Notes: generated from the sequence alone by a model not told the origin. Shown: positions 35,383-42,983, numbered from the stretch's first letter. The stretch is DNA of 64,000 nt from Dyadobacter sp. CY323 (GCF_021390245.1 NZ_JAJUXH010000005.1:62001-126000), one strand, 5' to 3'. Made by a program: numbers and translations.

Positions 35383-36750
35383 TTACTTCAAAGGCATACT
35401 GAACCGGCGGGTCATGGTGAGCAGCTTTTCCCGGATCGTTTTTTCTGCCCCAGGCACGAGGCAGCTGTATCTGCACCGCCAGGTTTCGTAGCCGCCTTTC
35501 TCAATTTCTTCCAGCGGGGGCACATATCCCACGTTACCATTCGCCATGGTCACTGTAAAATAAGATTTTGCGCCCGCGCTGGCTTTGAGATATAAACCCG
35601 TCTCGGAGAAAAATTCGCCGGCGAGTGCACCAATCACTCCATCCCCAATGCGGATCGCCTGCACCGGACATTCGGCCATTGCCGGCATTTCATTCAGCAG
35701 GATCTGCTCTCTGGCGTAAATCTGCCGTAAACCATCCCTATCCGGCTCGATGGTCTCGAACTTCGCGGTTGCTACCTGTTTTGCCGCTTCCCGAAGCTCA
35801 TCCCCGTTGGGCTTCACGACCGGCACTTCCACCACTTCCAGGATCGCGTCGAGCGTTACGTCTTCCTGCCATTCCAAACCTGAAATACTTTGAAATACTT
35901 TCTCAGCCAGATCGCTGCCGATCCATTGGCTTTTTTCGAAATGCGTTTTCGGGTACCGTTCGCTATCCAGGAAGTCCCAGATGTTGACGTCGCCGCTTGT
36001 TCCATTGCTCATGATCGCCACAAAATCACTTCCGGCTTGTAATTTTCCAGTTAATGCCTTTGAAAAAACACCAAAATAATCCGCAGAAATCGTCCCGTTT
36101 TCCCAATCGCCCACATAATGCAGCGAGTAGTTGGCGAGCAGTCCGATCCAGCTGTCGTCCAGACCTTTTACTGCCAGATAACCCAACTCCGGGTCTGTCG
36201 GGGCAATGCTGTTTTTGATAAATTGTTCGGCGCCGAAAGGATTGGTCTTGATTTTGTCACTTTCCCCCGTCACCGGATTGAATGGGACATATTCTTCACT
36301 CATCTCATAACGCCGGCAAAGCAAATGCTCCGGAGCGAATACCGAGCCAAATGCAATCTGCGCAGGTTTCAGATTTTGCAAAGCCAGCAGAACCGACTCG
36401 ACGATCAGGCCCGGCAGCTTGCTGGCATAAGCGGGATCCACACTCCCCAAATGCACATCCGCCACCGAGCCTGCCGCGTGCGTGTGGGTGCTGGAAATCA
36501 TCATATGCGACGCAGGAATGCCGGTAAGCCCGGTTATCTCCGATTTAACCCCATCCAAAAACGCTTTGGGCATAATACAAATATCCACCACCACCAACGC
36601 CACAACGATATCTTCCCGCTGCAAAACCAACGCTTTGGAATACAGGTCATCATGAATATAGGTCGCGTAATGCGTGACAAAATCCCCATTAATCCGCGTT
36701 CCAAGCGGAGGGGTGGTGGTGGTTTGGGCGGAGCCTGCTAGGAGGTGCAT
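35383..36750 (-). CDS. Neutral/alkaline ceramidase-like hydrolase, N-terminal domain only
   Basis: A 455-residue protein matching the catalytic domain of neutral/alkaline non-lysosomal ceramidases, amidases that split N-acyl sphingosine. Core motifs: metal site SSTHTHAAGSVADVHLGS, a HYVGDWENGTISADYFG strand, and the catalytic-serine region MSNGTSGDVNIWDF. Secreted ceramidases carry a signal peptide and a C-terminal Ig domain; this one starts MHLLAGSAQTTTTPPL and has neither, so it is probably cytosolic and may act on a smaller amide. It is the last gene on this strand of the catabolic cluster, 279 bp after the M19 dipeptidase gene across a repeat-rich gap, so cotranscription is uncertain. The likely role is amide or ester removal from a sugar or lipid substrate. 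Confidence 0.8.
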   Translation of the reverse strand: MHLLAGSAQTTTTPPLGTRINGDFVTHYATYIHDDLYSKALVLQREDIVVALVVVDICIMPKAFLDGVKSEITGLTGIPASHMMISSTHTHAAGSVADVHLGSVDPAYASKLPGLIVESVLLALQNLKPAQIAFGSVFAPEHLLCRRYEMSEEYVPFNPVTGESDKIKTNPFGAEQFIKNSIAPTDPELGYLAVKGLDDSWIGLLANYSLHYVGDWENGTISADYFGVFSKALTGKLQAGSDFVAIMSNGTSGDVNIWDFLDSERYPKTHFEKSQWIGSDLAEKVFQSISGLEWQEDVTLDAILEVVEVPVVKPNGDELREAAKQVATAKFETIEPDRDGLRQIYAREQILLNEMPAMAECPVQAIRIGDGVIGALAGEFFSETGLYLKASAGAKSYFTVTMANGNVGYVPPLEEIEKGGYETWRCRYSCLVPGAEKTIREKLLTMTRRFSMPLK

Positions 36751-36786
36751 AGGTTTGGTTTTTCTTCGGCAGTCGGCTGTTTTGGC

Positions 36787-36822
36787 TTTTAGCTGTTAGC
36801 CCATTAGCTGTTAGCCTTTTTT
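36787..36822. repeat. TTAGCTG heptamer repeat, copy 1
   Basis: TTAGCTGTTAGC, two spacer bases, ATTAGCTGTTAGC and a T-run. Almost the same unit occurs at 40263-40297 in the same orientation. Tandem short heptamers of this kind are common in Cytophagales gaps. The two copies bracket the dipeptidase, dehydrogenase-like and aminotransferase genes. Confidence 0.7.
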
Positions 36823-36890
36823 AATGCTTTTAAAGCTATAAATGACAATGAATGACTACAAATGACTTTTGTCTGCTTTTGCCCACTTTT

Positions 36891-37029
36891 ACCCTAAATC
36901 CCTAAAAGGACTTTTGCGTTGAACTTCGAAGCATAGGTAAGCCCCTTTAGGGGTTTGGGGCAAAACAGAGGTAAGCCCCTTCAGGGGTTTGGGGCAAAAC
37001 AGAGGTAAGCCCTTTCAGGGGTTTGGGGC
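36891..37029. repeat. 34-bp tandem repeat (GTAAGCCCCTTTAGGGGTTT unit)
   Basis: Three back-to-back 34-bp units at 36936-36969, 36970-37003 and 37004-37029 (the last partial), differing at one or two bases. Each holds the hairpin CCCCTTTAGGGG or CCCCTTCAGGGG. A degenerate copy in the other orientation (CCCTAAATCCCTAAAAGGAC) lies at about 36895-36914. The array begins directly at the stop of the dipeptidase gene. It resembles short interspersed repeats of Bacteroidota and may act as a terminator for the upstream transcript. Confidence 0.85.
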
Positions 37030-38109
37030 CTACCCCCACGCTTTCCTCAAAAACCGGATCCAGTTGTGAGAAAAAATATTATCAATATCCTCTTCCGAAT
37101 ATCCTCTCCTTTCCAGTATCTCCTCGTATTTCTGTAAATCGGCGATGGAGTTCAGGTCCCAGGGGGATTGTTCGGTACCAAATATTCCGTCCAGATCGCT
37201 GCCGATGGCGATGTGGTGGCTGTTGCCGGCGATCTGGCAGATGTGGTCCCAATGGTCTACCAGATGTTCCAGTCGGATGTCGAGCTGCCAGGGATCGGAA
37301 ATCCTGTCGATAAACCGGATGTCCATCGCCCAGCAATCCAGCATCCCGCCGATCACCGCGCCCCGGTCAACCAGCTTTTTGATCTGCGTATCATTCAACT
37401 GACGCTGGTTTGGTACAATCTTGCGCACATTATGGTGACTCGACCAGATTGGCCCCTCGTAGAAATCCATTACCTGATCAAAACCTTCATCAGTCAAATG
37501 CGTGGTGTCGAGGATCATGTTCAACCGGGACATTTCACGCATTAACTCAAACCCAAGGGGCGTAACTTCTCCCTGCATTTTGGTCCCCGGAGCATACCTT
37601 CCCGGCCCGAAATGAGAAAGCCCCACAGCCCGTAAACCATAGTCATATGCTTTCTGCAAATACGAGACATTAACCAGAGAATCAGCACCTTCCAAACTCA
37701 ATATGTAGCCGATCGGCTTTTTCTCACTGCTAATCGCCGCATTTTTCCAAAGTTCCAGATGCGCGTCCAACCCTGCCAGATCAGTAATCTGCACCATTTC
37801 GCCGAGCGCCTCCATTTCGCGGTACCAGGCAAGCTGCGCCTGCGTCATCGCCCAGGCCTGCTGCGGTGAGTTCCAGCCGGGTAAGGCGCTACCCGATGGC
37901 GTGTAACGTGCGAGCTGGGTTGCTACCACAATTCCGACATTGCCTTTTCGGAGTTCCGGCAGGCATACCGTTCCTTTTCCACGGTCATTTTTGTCGGACA
38001 TATGCATTTCACGCTGTCGGATTTCGTCCAGTGGCCGGGTCAGGTCACGGTTCCATTCGATGGCGTTCATGGACAGGTCCAGGTGGGCGTCAAAAATGAG
38101 TCGGCTCAT
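37030..38109 (-). CDS. Membrane dipeptidase, peptidase family M19
   Basis: An M19 (renal dipeptidase) amidohydrolase of 359 residues from the ATG at 38109. Zinc ligands are visible: IFDAHLDLSMNA (H-x-D), SLEGADS (bridging Glu), LDTTHLTDEGF (His) and WSSHHNVRKI (His); the catalytic-side Asp is in HIAIGSDLDGIFG. M19 enzymes cleave dipeptides, often with a D- or dehydro-residue, and some cleave N-acyl amino acids. No signal peptide, so it acts inside the cell. Its start overlaps the end of the dehydrogenase-like gene by 20 bp, so both are one operon. This suggests that the pathway includes an amide bond. An ATG at 38130 is a possible longer start. Confidence 0.87.
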   Translation of the reverse strand: MSRLIFDAHLDLSMNAIEWNRDLTRPLDEIRQREMHMSDKNDRGKGTVCLPELRKGNVGIVVATQLARYTPSGSALPGWNSPQQAWAMTQAQLAWYREMEALGEMVQITDLAGLDAHLELWKNAAISSEKKPIGYILSLEGADSLVNVSYLQKAYDYGLRAVGLSHFGPGRYAPGTKMQGEVTPLGFELMREMSRLNMILDTTHLTDEGFDQVMDFYEGPIWSSHHNVRKIVPNQRQLNDTQIKKLVDRGAVIGGMLDCWAMDIRFIDRISDPWQLDIRLEHLVDHWDHICQIAGNSHHIAIGSDLDGIFGTEQSPWDLNSIADLQKYEEILERRGYSEEDIDNIFSHNWIRFLRKAWG

Positions 38110-38944
38110 ATTTAAATGGGTATTTTTCAATTAATTCTCTTACTTCCCCGCTGAATTTCCCGAGAAGCTCCTGCCATTTTTCTGCTTCTCCAAGTTGATA
38201 CGGATAAAACCCTTTCCCACTTTCCATCCCACATTCGTTCTCCGAAACCATTTTTTCAAAAAACTCAGGAACATGTTGATCCGTTGCAAGTTCGGGGTTC
38301 AGATCTTTCATCACCATTCCGTAAGCATAAGTCCCCATCAGGTCCATATAACGCAGATTTCCGGCAAATGGCGAATAGTAGCCCGCATCGTTCCGGCAGG
38401 CGCGATCAATATCCTCCACGGTCGCATATTCGTTATGGACCAGGTAAAAGGCTTCACGTATCAATGCGCCCAGCAATTTCATCCGTACACCCGTATTACC
38501 ATGAATCACGTAGGGATCTTTGTTCCAGAAATCGGTCGCAACCTGCATGAATCGGTCTGTATATGCGGGATTTGTAACCTCATTGGCGATAATTTCAAGA
38601 AAAAAAGTCTTGTCGGCAGGCGCCGTCCAGTTTACGCCCATAATGCGGTCGGGAAAAGCTGCACTTTTTTGCAAGAGTTCCAGATCGATCGTTTCCGTGT
38701 TTACCGCAATGATCGCAGTCGGGCCCAGTACTTTTTCGAGCTGGTCAATTGCCTTTTTTTTGGTTATACAATCTTCTTCAGTGACCAGTATTGCCAGTTC
38801 GCAGCTCTGTCCAAAACTCACCGGCGCCATTTCTTCCAGCTCAAAATCGCATTCCGAATCCCGCAAGCAATTTGCAATGCCTTCCTTTAAAGGATGGTTT
38901 CCCGCCAGCAGCACCGGCCCCGTTCGTTGTCGCGTTTCTTTCAT
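38090..38944 (-). CDS. 3-hydroxyacyl-CoA dehydrogenase-family paralog, probably inactive
   Basis: A 284-residue paralog of the dehydrogenases at 40289 and 52108. The C-terminal domain aligns closely: REAFYLVHNEYATVEDIDRA, CRNDAGYY, GMVMKDLNPELATDQHVPEF and GKGFYPY. The N-terminal Rossmann half is degraded: the family GLGLMG dinucleotide motif is replaced by PVLLAGNHPLKEGI, NTSAIPI is replaced by NTETIDL, and the catalytic His of GIHFAEP is Asn in GVNWTAP. It should therefore not bind NAD or catalyse as the others do. It lies between the aminotransferase and dipeptidase genes, overlapping the latter by 20 bp. A structural partner of the active enzyme is one possibility. Confidence 0.78.
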   Translation of the reverse strand: MKETRQRTGPVLLAGNHPLKEGIANCLRDSECDFELEEMAPVSFGQSCELAILVTEEDCITKKKAIDQLEKVLGPTAIIAVNTETIDLELLQKSAAFPDRIMGVNWTAPADKTFFLEIIANEVTNPAYTDRFMQVATDFWNKDPYVIHGNTGVRMKLLGALIREAFYLVHNEYATVEDIDRACRNDAGYYSPFAGNLRYMDLMGTYAYGMVMKDLNPELATDQHVPEFFEKMVSENECGMESGKGFYPYQLGEAEKWQELLGKFSGEVRELIEKYPFKYEPTHF

Positions 38945-38959
38945 GGACAGATCTTTTTG

Positions 38960-40258
38960 TCAGATGGTTTTGAGCACTTTGGCAGCGGTACTGATCGCCA
39001 GTTCAATCTCTTCGTCGGTATGTACCGCGCTGATGTACCATAATCCGCGCCCGATCACCCGGATACCTTCCTCGTGCATTCCTGAAATGAATTTCCCAAG
39101 CTTTGCTTTGTCTGCAACCAGGGTATCACGGTAATCGCTCGTTTTTTCCAGCGTGGTGAAGCTGATCGCAAACATCGGCCCGGGACCTTCCACCAGCAAT
39201 GCATGCCCACTTTCTGCCGCCGCATTTCTCAAACCTTTCATCAGTTTTTTACCCAACCTAAACATCCTTTCGTGCGGCTGTTCTTTTTCCAAAACTGTGA
39301 TCGTCGCCAACGCTGCTGCCACAGTTGGGTTACCCGCATTCATCGTCCCGGCGTGGATCACCTTCGCCTGTTCGATCAGCTGCATCCATTCATACTTGCC
39401 GACGATCGCACTAATGGCGTATCCGCTGGCGATAGCTTTGGCAAAAATGGAAAGATCCGGCGTGATCCCGAAGTACTTTTGGGCGCCGCCAAGTGAAATT
39501 CGGAATCCGGTGATGACCTCGTCGAAGATCAATGCAATGTTATGCTCGGTACAGATTTCCCTTAATCCCGCCAAAAATCCGGGATTAGGTTCAATGCAGC
39601 CATTATTGCACATGATCGGTTCCGTGATGATCGCAGCGATTTCAGGGGCTCTTTCGGCAACTGTTTTTCGCACCAGTTCCAGATCGTTCCAGGGCAGGAT
39701 AATAAAATCATTTTCCACTCCCTCGGGCAAGCCTTGCGTCCACGGAAATACATTTGGATTCTCTCTGCTACCCAATGCATCCGGGGAAGGCGCCGAAATA
39801 CCCCAGCAAACATTGTCCATCCAGCCATGGTAATGCCCCTCGAAACGCAGGAATTTGTTCTTCCCCGTTTTAGCCCTCGCCACCCGGAAAGCAGTCTGCA
39901 CCGCCTCGGAGCCATCCAGACAAAAACGCATCAGTTCCGCGGACGGGATCAGCTCATTCAATTTTTCGGCCAGTTCTATTTCCCGGATATGCTGACCTGC
40001 AAAAAGCTGCCCCATTTCGGAATACTCGGCAATCGCTTTCAGCACCTCGGGATGCGAATGTCCCAGGATCAGCGGCCCCTGGCTGAGGGTAAAATCGAGG
40101 TATTCGTTGCCATCCACATCGTAAATCCTGCTGCCTTTTCCATGGGTATAGAACAAAGCATGCGGATGGTTGTATTTTCTAAATTCAGACGAAACGCCGC
40201 TAGCAAGTACTTTTTTCGCACGTTCAAGCAAGGCGGCAGATTTGGAGTAGGTTTTCAT
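38960..40258 (-). CDS. Class III aminotransferase, glutamate-1-semialdehyde-aminomutase-like
   Basis: A PLP-dependent class III aminotransferase of 432 residues. Features: YDVDGNEYLDFTLSQGPLIL, RFCLDGSEAVQTAFRVARA (PLP phosphate), ALIFDEVITGFRISLGGAQK (the Asp that binds the pyridine nitrogen) and SIFAKAIASGYAISAIVGK, where the Lys of AKAIASG holds the cofactor. It is closer to glutamate-1-semialdehyde 2,1-aminomutases than to acetylornithine or beta-alanine aminotransferases. A heme-synthesis role is unlikely here because it stands in a catabolic cluster. It starts 30 bp after the dehydrogenase gene's end and is followed 15 bp later by the dehydrogenase-like paralog. It could move an amino group of a sugar-derived or beta-amino acid. 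Confidence 0.87.
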   Translation of the reverse strand: MKTYSKSAALLERAKKVLASGVSSEFRKYNHPHALFYTHGKGSRIYDVDGNEYLDFTLSQGPLILGHSHPEVLKAIAEYSEMGQLFAGQHIREIELAEKLNELIPSAELMRFCLDGSEAVQTAFRVARAKTGKNKFLRFEGHYHGWMDNVCWGISAPSPDALGSRENPNVFPWTQGLPEGVENDFIILPWNDLELVRKTVAERAPEIAAIITEPIMCNNGCIEPNPGFLAGLREICTEHNIALIFDEVITGFRISLGGAQKYFGITPDLSIFAKAIASGYAISAIVGKYEWMQLIEQAKVIHAGTMNAGNPTVAAALATITVLEKEQPHERMFRLGKKLMKGLRNAAAESGHALLVEGPGPMFAISFTTLEKTSDYRDTLVADKAKLGKFISGMHEEGIRVIGRGLWYISAVHTDEEIELAISTAAKVLKTI

Positions 40259-40262
40259 GATT

Positions 40263-40297
40263 AGCGGTTAGCTGTTAGCATTTAGCTGTTAGCTTTT
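40263..40297. repeat. TTAGCTG heptamer repeat, copy 2
   Basis: GTTAGCTGTTAGC, two spacer bases, TTTAGCTGTTAGC and a T-run. It resembles 36787-36822 base for base except at the spacer, and has the same orientation. It overlaps the stop codon of the dehydrogenase gene (minus strand reads AGC TAA at its edge). It fills the 30-bp gap before the aminotransferase gene. Confidence 0.75.
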
Positions 40298-41269
40298 TAA
40301 TTGTTCTTTGACGTTTTCTTCTGAATAGTTTGCTGCGAGGTGGTGTATATCCTTGTTGAATCGGGTAAATGCTTCGTCCCATTGCCGGCCTTCTCCGGGA
40401 TCGTACGGGTAAAGTCCATTGTCGTTGTGAATGCCGCGTGCGCCTTCCTGCACCAATGTTTGCATGATATCGGGGACACTCGCTGCATTGCTGAGCTTTG
40501 GAAAAATGCTTTTCAGGATCGCATCGAAATCTTTGAGCCCCATATAATCCATTCTCCTGAAAATTCCCATTAAGGTCATCCATGAACCCGCATCGTACCG
40601 AAATGCCTTGTCGAGGTCTTCTCGGGTGGCGGTGCCATTTTCGATCAGGTAAAATATCTCACGGTACATCGCGTACATCAGCCTGTTTGTGATAAAACCG
40701 CGAATGTCTTTTTTGAGAAGCGTGGGTTCCTTGCCCCATTCGTGCGCCAGCTTAAAAATACGGTTGGCGAACGTTTCCTCCGTCAATTTCCCGCAGGTAA
40801 TTTCCAGAAACCGGGTCATAAATGCAGGCTCGGCAAAGTGGATACCCAGGAAGCGTTCCGGAAAATCGATGTGGTTTTGCAGCTCACTGATCGGGATGGC
40901 CGAGGTGTTGGTGCCGATGATGCAATCGCGATCGACAACGGATGTAATTTTTTTATAAACCTGAGATTTAATGTCCCGTTTTTCGATCACGCATTCAATC
41001 ACCACCTGACAAGGTTTCAAAACCTCATAGTCTCTCGAAATTGTAAGATTACCTTCAAATTCGTCGGATGAATGGATGAGTCCGGCGGTCACGCATTTAT
41101 GGAGCTGGTTCGAAATGCGTTCCCGTGCGTTTTCGGCGTCGGCGGCAACCGGGGCGACGGCTTTTACCGGGTGGCCCGAGATCAGGAGCGCGGCCACAAT
41201 GCTGCTGCCCATTAATCCCAAACCCACCACTCCGACCGGCATTGCCGTTACGTTAAACTTTTCGCTCAT
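40289..41269 (-). CDS. 3-hydroxyacyl-CoA dehydrogenase-family enzyme (L-gulonate-dehydrogenase-like)
   Basis: A 326-residue NAD-dependent dehydrogenase. The N-terminal Rossmann fold has MPVGVVGLGLMGSSIVAALL (G-L-G-L-M-G) and the family loop GTNTSAIPISEL; the catalytic His and Glu are in GIHFAEP and RFLEITCG. The C-terminal helical domain has NRLMYAMYREIFYLIENG. The short form, without a CoA-binding or hydratase part, is that of lambda-crystallin/L-gulonate 3-dehydrogenases, which act on hydroxy acids. It is the first gene of the second catabolic unit and has a promoter-like region shared with the 36-bp element. It is likely to oxidise a 3-hydroxy sugar acid, supplying the keto compound for the aminotransferase. 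Confidence 0.87.
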   Translation of the reverse strand: MSEKFNVTAMPVGVVGLGLMGSSIVAALLISGHPVKAVAPVAADAENARERISNQLHKCVTAGLIHSSDEFEGNLTISRDYEVLKPCQVVIECVIEKRDIKSQVYKKITSVVDRDCIIGTNTSAIPISELQNHIDFPERFLGIHFAEPAFMTRFLEITCGKLTEETFANRIFKLAHEWGKEPTLLKKDIRGFITNRLMYAMYREIFYLIENGTATREDLDKAFRYDAGSWMTLMGIFRRMDYMGLKDFDAILKSIFPKLSNAASVPDIMQTLVQEGARGIHNDNGLYPYDPGEGRQWDEAFTRFNKDIHHLAANYSEENVKEQLKS

Positions 41270-41330
41270 AGATGGTGCTCAGGCATTTTCACAAAAACAC
41301 AAAATATTATTTTAAAAAACACAATGTTTA

Positions 41331-41338
41331 CAAAAGTA
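41331..41338 (-). promoter_or_regulatory. Candidate -7 box (TACTTTTG on the minus strand)
   Basis: CAAAAGTA on the plus strand reads TACTTTTG on the minus strand, a full TAnnTTTG match, 62 bp before the dehydrogenase ATG. The 36-bp element lies 25-60 bp upstream of it, where an AraC activator would bind. No -33 TTTG box is evident, which fits a promoter that needs an activator. Confidence 0.4.
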
Positions 41339-41362
41339 CATCCCAGTCACTCGCGCATTCTC

Positions 41363-41398
41363 CTACTTTTGTGTGCATTACTGATACTATCTTTTACA
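41363..41398. promoter_or_regulatory. 36-bp shared element upstream of the dehydrogenase unit
   Basis: CTACTTTT, 11 bp, then TGATACTATCTTTTACA: the 5' block is identical and the 3' block is identical but for one base to 34383-34418 upstream of the AraC gene. The dehydrogenase start is 94-129 bp away on the minus strand. The near-palindromic GATACTATC core allows binding in either direction. A probable site of the 34474 AraC protein. Confidence 0.6.
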
Positions 41399-41464
41399 GT
41401 TACCGGCACGCGACAGAATCGCCGTTCATAATACCCGTTTTCCATTCTAGTTTGCAGCACAAAG

Positions 41465-41497
41465 AAAAGCCAGCAAATCGTCGATTTGCTGGCTTTT
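41465..41497 (-). terminator. Strong intrinsic terminator after the BNR-protein gene
   Basis: A 16-bp perfect inverted repeat (AAAAGCCAGCAAATCG and its complement) with a 1-nt loop, effectively a 14-bp stem with a 5-nt loop. On the minus strand a T-rich tract (TTTTCTTTG) follows, 26 bp after the BNR stop codon. It should end the sigma-SusC-SusD-BNR transcript. Its loop and flank resemble the terminator at 52008-52044, including a following ATGCATTACTT. Confidence 0.88.
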
Positions 41498-41522
41498 AAA
41501 TGCATTACTTAATTTTTTAAAC

Positions 41523-42983
41523 CTAATTCTTCTGAAGCTCCGGCGTAATCATCGCGTCGGTGCTTTGACGGGGCAACTTATACACATCGCCATTTGAATT
41601 GGTAAAATATAAAAATGATTCGGAGGGTTTCCTGCCATGTCCGTCCGCCCATATCCCGTAAAAATCAGGCTTCGCCCCAACCGGCTTGCGGACGTACGAA
41701 TGGTTCATGGTACTGTTCTGGGTCATTTGTTTTTCTTTGTTCCAGGTTTTGCCGCCGTCTTTGCTCAGCCACATCGCAACCTCACCACCAGGGTTATACG
41801 CTTGCGGACCGTCCACCGTCGGACCGATCACTTTCAGCACCTTGTCGGATTCCACATAAATGGAGCCCATATCATAGTTACTATCCGATGTAGTGACCAC
41901 ATGGTGATCCCATTTGTTTTGTTTCCAGCGATAAAGCGTCCACTCTCTCGGATTATTCCCCGGTCCCGCTTCATAGCCTTTGCTCGAAATGACCAGTATG
42001 GCAGGCTTTTGCTTCGGATCAAAAGTAATGTCGAGGAGATAGCAGTTTAGTTTCTCACTCGCATAATCCCGCACCACAGCCAGGTTTTTGGAATCTGTCA
42101 GCGGTAATTGTGCTTTCTCACCCTGGATATTCTGCCAGGTTTGCCCAAAATCAGAAGTTTCCAGGTATTGCAGATTGGTCCTGTAATTCAACCCTTTTCC
42201 CTCCGGGTGATAATCGAAAGCTACGCCCACTTTCCCATTGGATTCCGTGCTGATCTGGTAATGTCCTTCCTGAATATGCGCCAGCACTTTCCACTCATTC
42301 CAATGGATACCGTCTTTGGTAGTGTTAAAACCGATCACCCTCTGACCCTTTGCGTTGTACTTGGTAAAAAGTGCAATGAACCCCTTGCCTTTGATCGGGT
42401 AGATCTGGAAATAGGAAAAATTGTTGAATGGCACTTCTTTGCCATCCACGATTTCCGTCGCTTTTATGGTTTCAAAACTCTCGATATCATACGGTTTTTT
42501 ACTCTTATGAATGTAAGAAGGCCGGGCTACTCCGTGCGAAGTCGAGAAGATCCAGATATATCCCTGGTCATCAATGGAGATCACGGGGTTATCGTGGGCG
42601 TCGATCGTCTTTTTATCCAGTAATATCACCGGGTTGGCCAGTTTGCCTGTTTTATGGTCAAAATAGGAAACCGTGTGGAGCAGCGTGGAGTTAGCGTCGT
42701 CCGTTCCGCCGAAGCAGAAAAACGTTTTGTCTACCTTTTTTGCATAAACTGCAAATGGCCGGTGATTGGCAGGATATACAGCCAGTCCACCGCTGTATTT
42801 GTACACATACTCGTCGTTTGAAGGTTGGTTCATGTACCAGATGCCTTTAAATCCGTCCGCTTTTTTCAGGATGAGTTCGGCTTCCGCGTATTTCAGGTCG
42901 GGATGTACCGTTTGTGCGAACAAAGCGCTGGTGAGCAAAGTCAGTAAAAAGGCACAGGTAATTTGAATTGTTTTATTCCTCAT
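41523..42983 (-). CDS. BNR-4 repeat-containing secreted protein (possible polysaccharide lyase)
   Basis: A 486-residue exported protein (signal peptide about 1-23, ends LFAQ) with a seven-bladed-like propeller of BNR/Asp-box repeats: DDANSTLLHTVSYFDHKTG, TTKDGIHWNEWKVL, TSDFGQTWQNIQGE and LSKDGGKTWNKEKQ. The family is BNR_4, which contains sialidase-like proteins and ulvan-type polysaccharide lyases. It is read 39 bp after SusD, so it is the surface or periplasmic glycan-binding or cleaving part of the uptake unit. No catalytic set is evident to me, so the call is lyase or hydrolase with low certainty on activity. The conserved HGVARPSYIHKSKKPYDIES is typical. Confidence 0.78.
   Translation of the reverse strand: MRNKTIQITCAFLLTLLTSALFAQTVHPDLKYAEAELILKKADGFKGIWYMNQPSNDEYVYKYSGGLAVYPANHRPFAVYAKKVDKTFFCFGGTDDANSTLLHTVSYFDHKTGKLANPVILLDKKTIDAHDNPVISIDDQGYIWIFSTSHGVARPSYIHKSKKPYDIESFETIKATEIVDGKEVPFNNFSYFQIYPIKGKGFIALFTKYNAKGQRVIGFNTTKDGIHWNEWKVLAHIQEGHYQISTESNGKVGVAFDYHPEGKGLNYRTNLQYLETSDFGQTWQNIQGEKAQLPLTDSKNLAVVRDYASEKLNCYLLDITFDPKQKPAILVISSKGYEAGPGNNPREWTLYRWKQNKWDHHVVTTSDSNYDMGSIYVESDKVLKVIGPTVDGPQAYNPGGEVAMWLSKDGGKTWNKEKQMTQNSTMNHSYVRKPVGAKPDFYGIWADGHGRKPSESFLYFTNSNGDVYKLPRQSTDAMITPELQKN

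Noticed and set aside
36118-36741. Long frame (207 codons) on the plus strand
   Set aside because: It is antisense to the ceramidase-like gene, whose motifs and codon use are clear; a shadow.
36936-37029. Possible CRISPR array (three 34-bp repeats)
   Set aside because: The units are directly abutting without spacers and each contains a hairpin; there are no cas genes. It is a tandem repeat.
39153-39833. Long frame (226 codons) on the plus strand
   Set aside because: Antisense shadow of the aminotransferase gene, whose PLP motifs are intact.
41364-41371. Plus-strand TACTTTTG box
   Set aside because: No plus-strand gene lies downstream, so it is more likely part of the shared 36-bp element.
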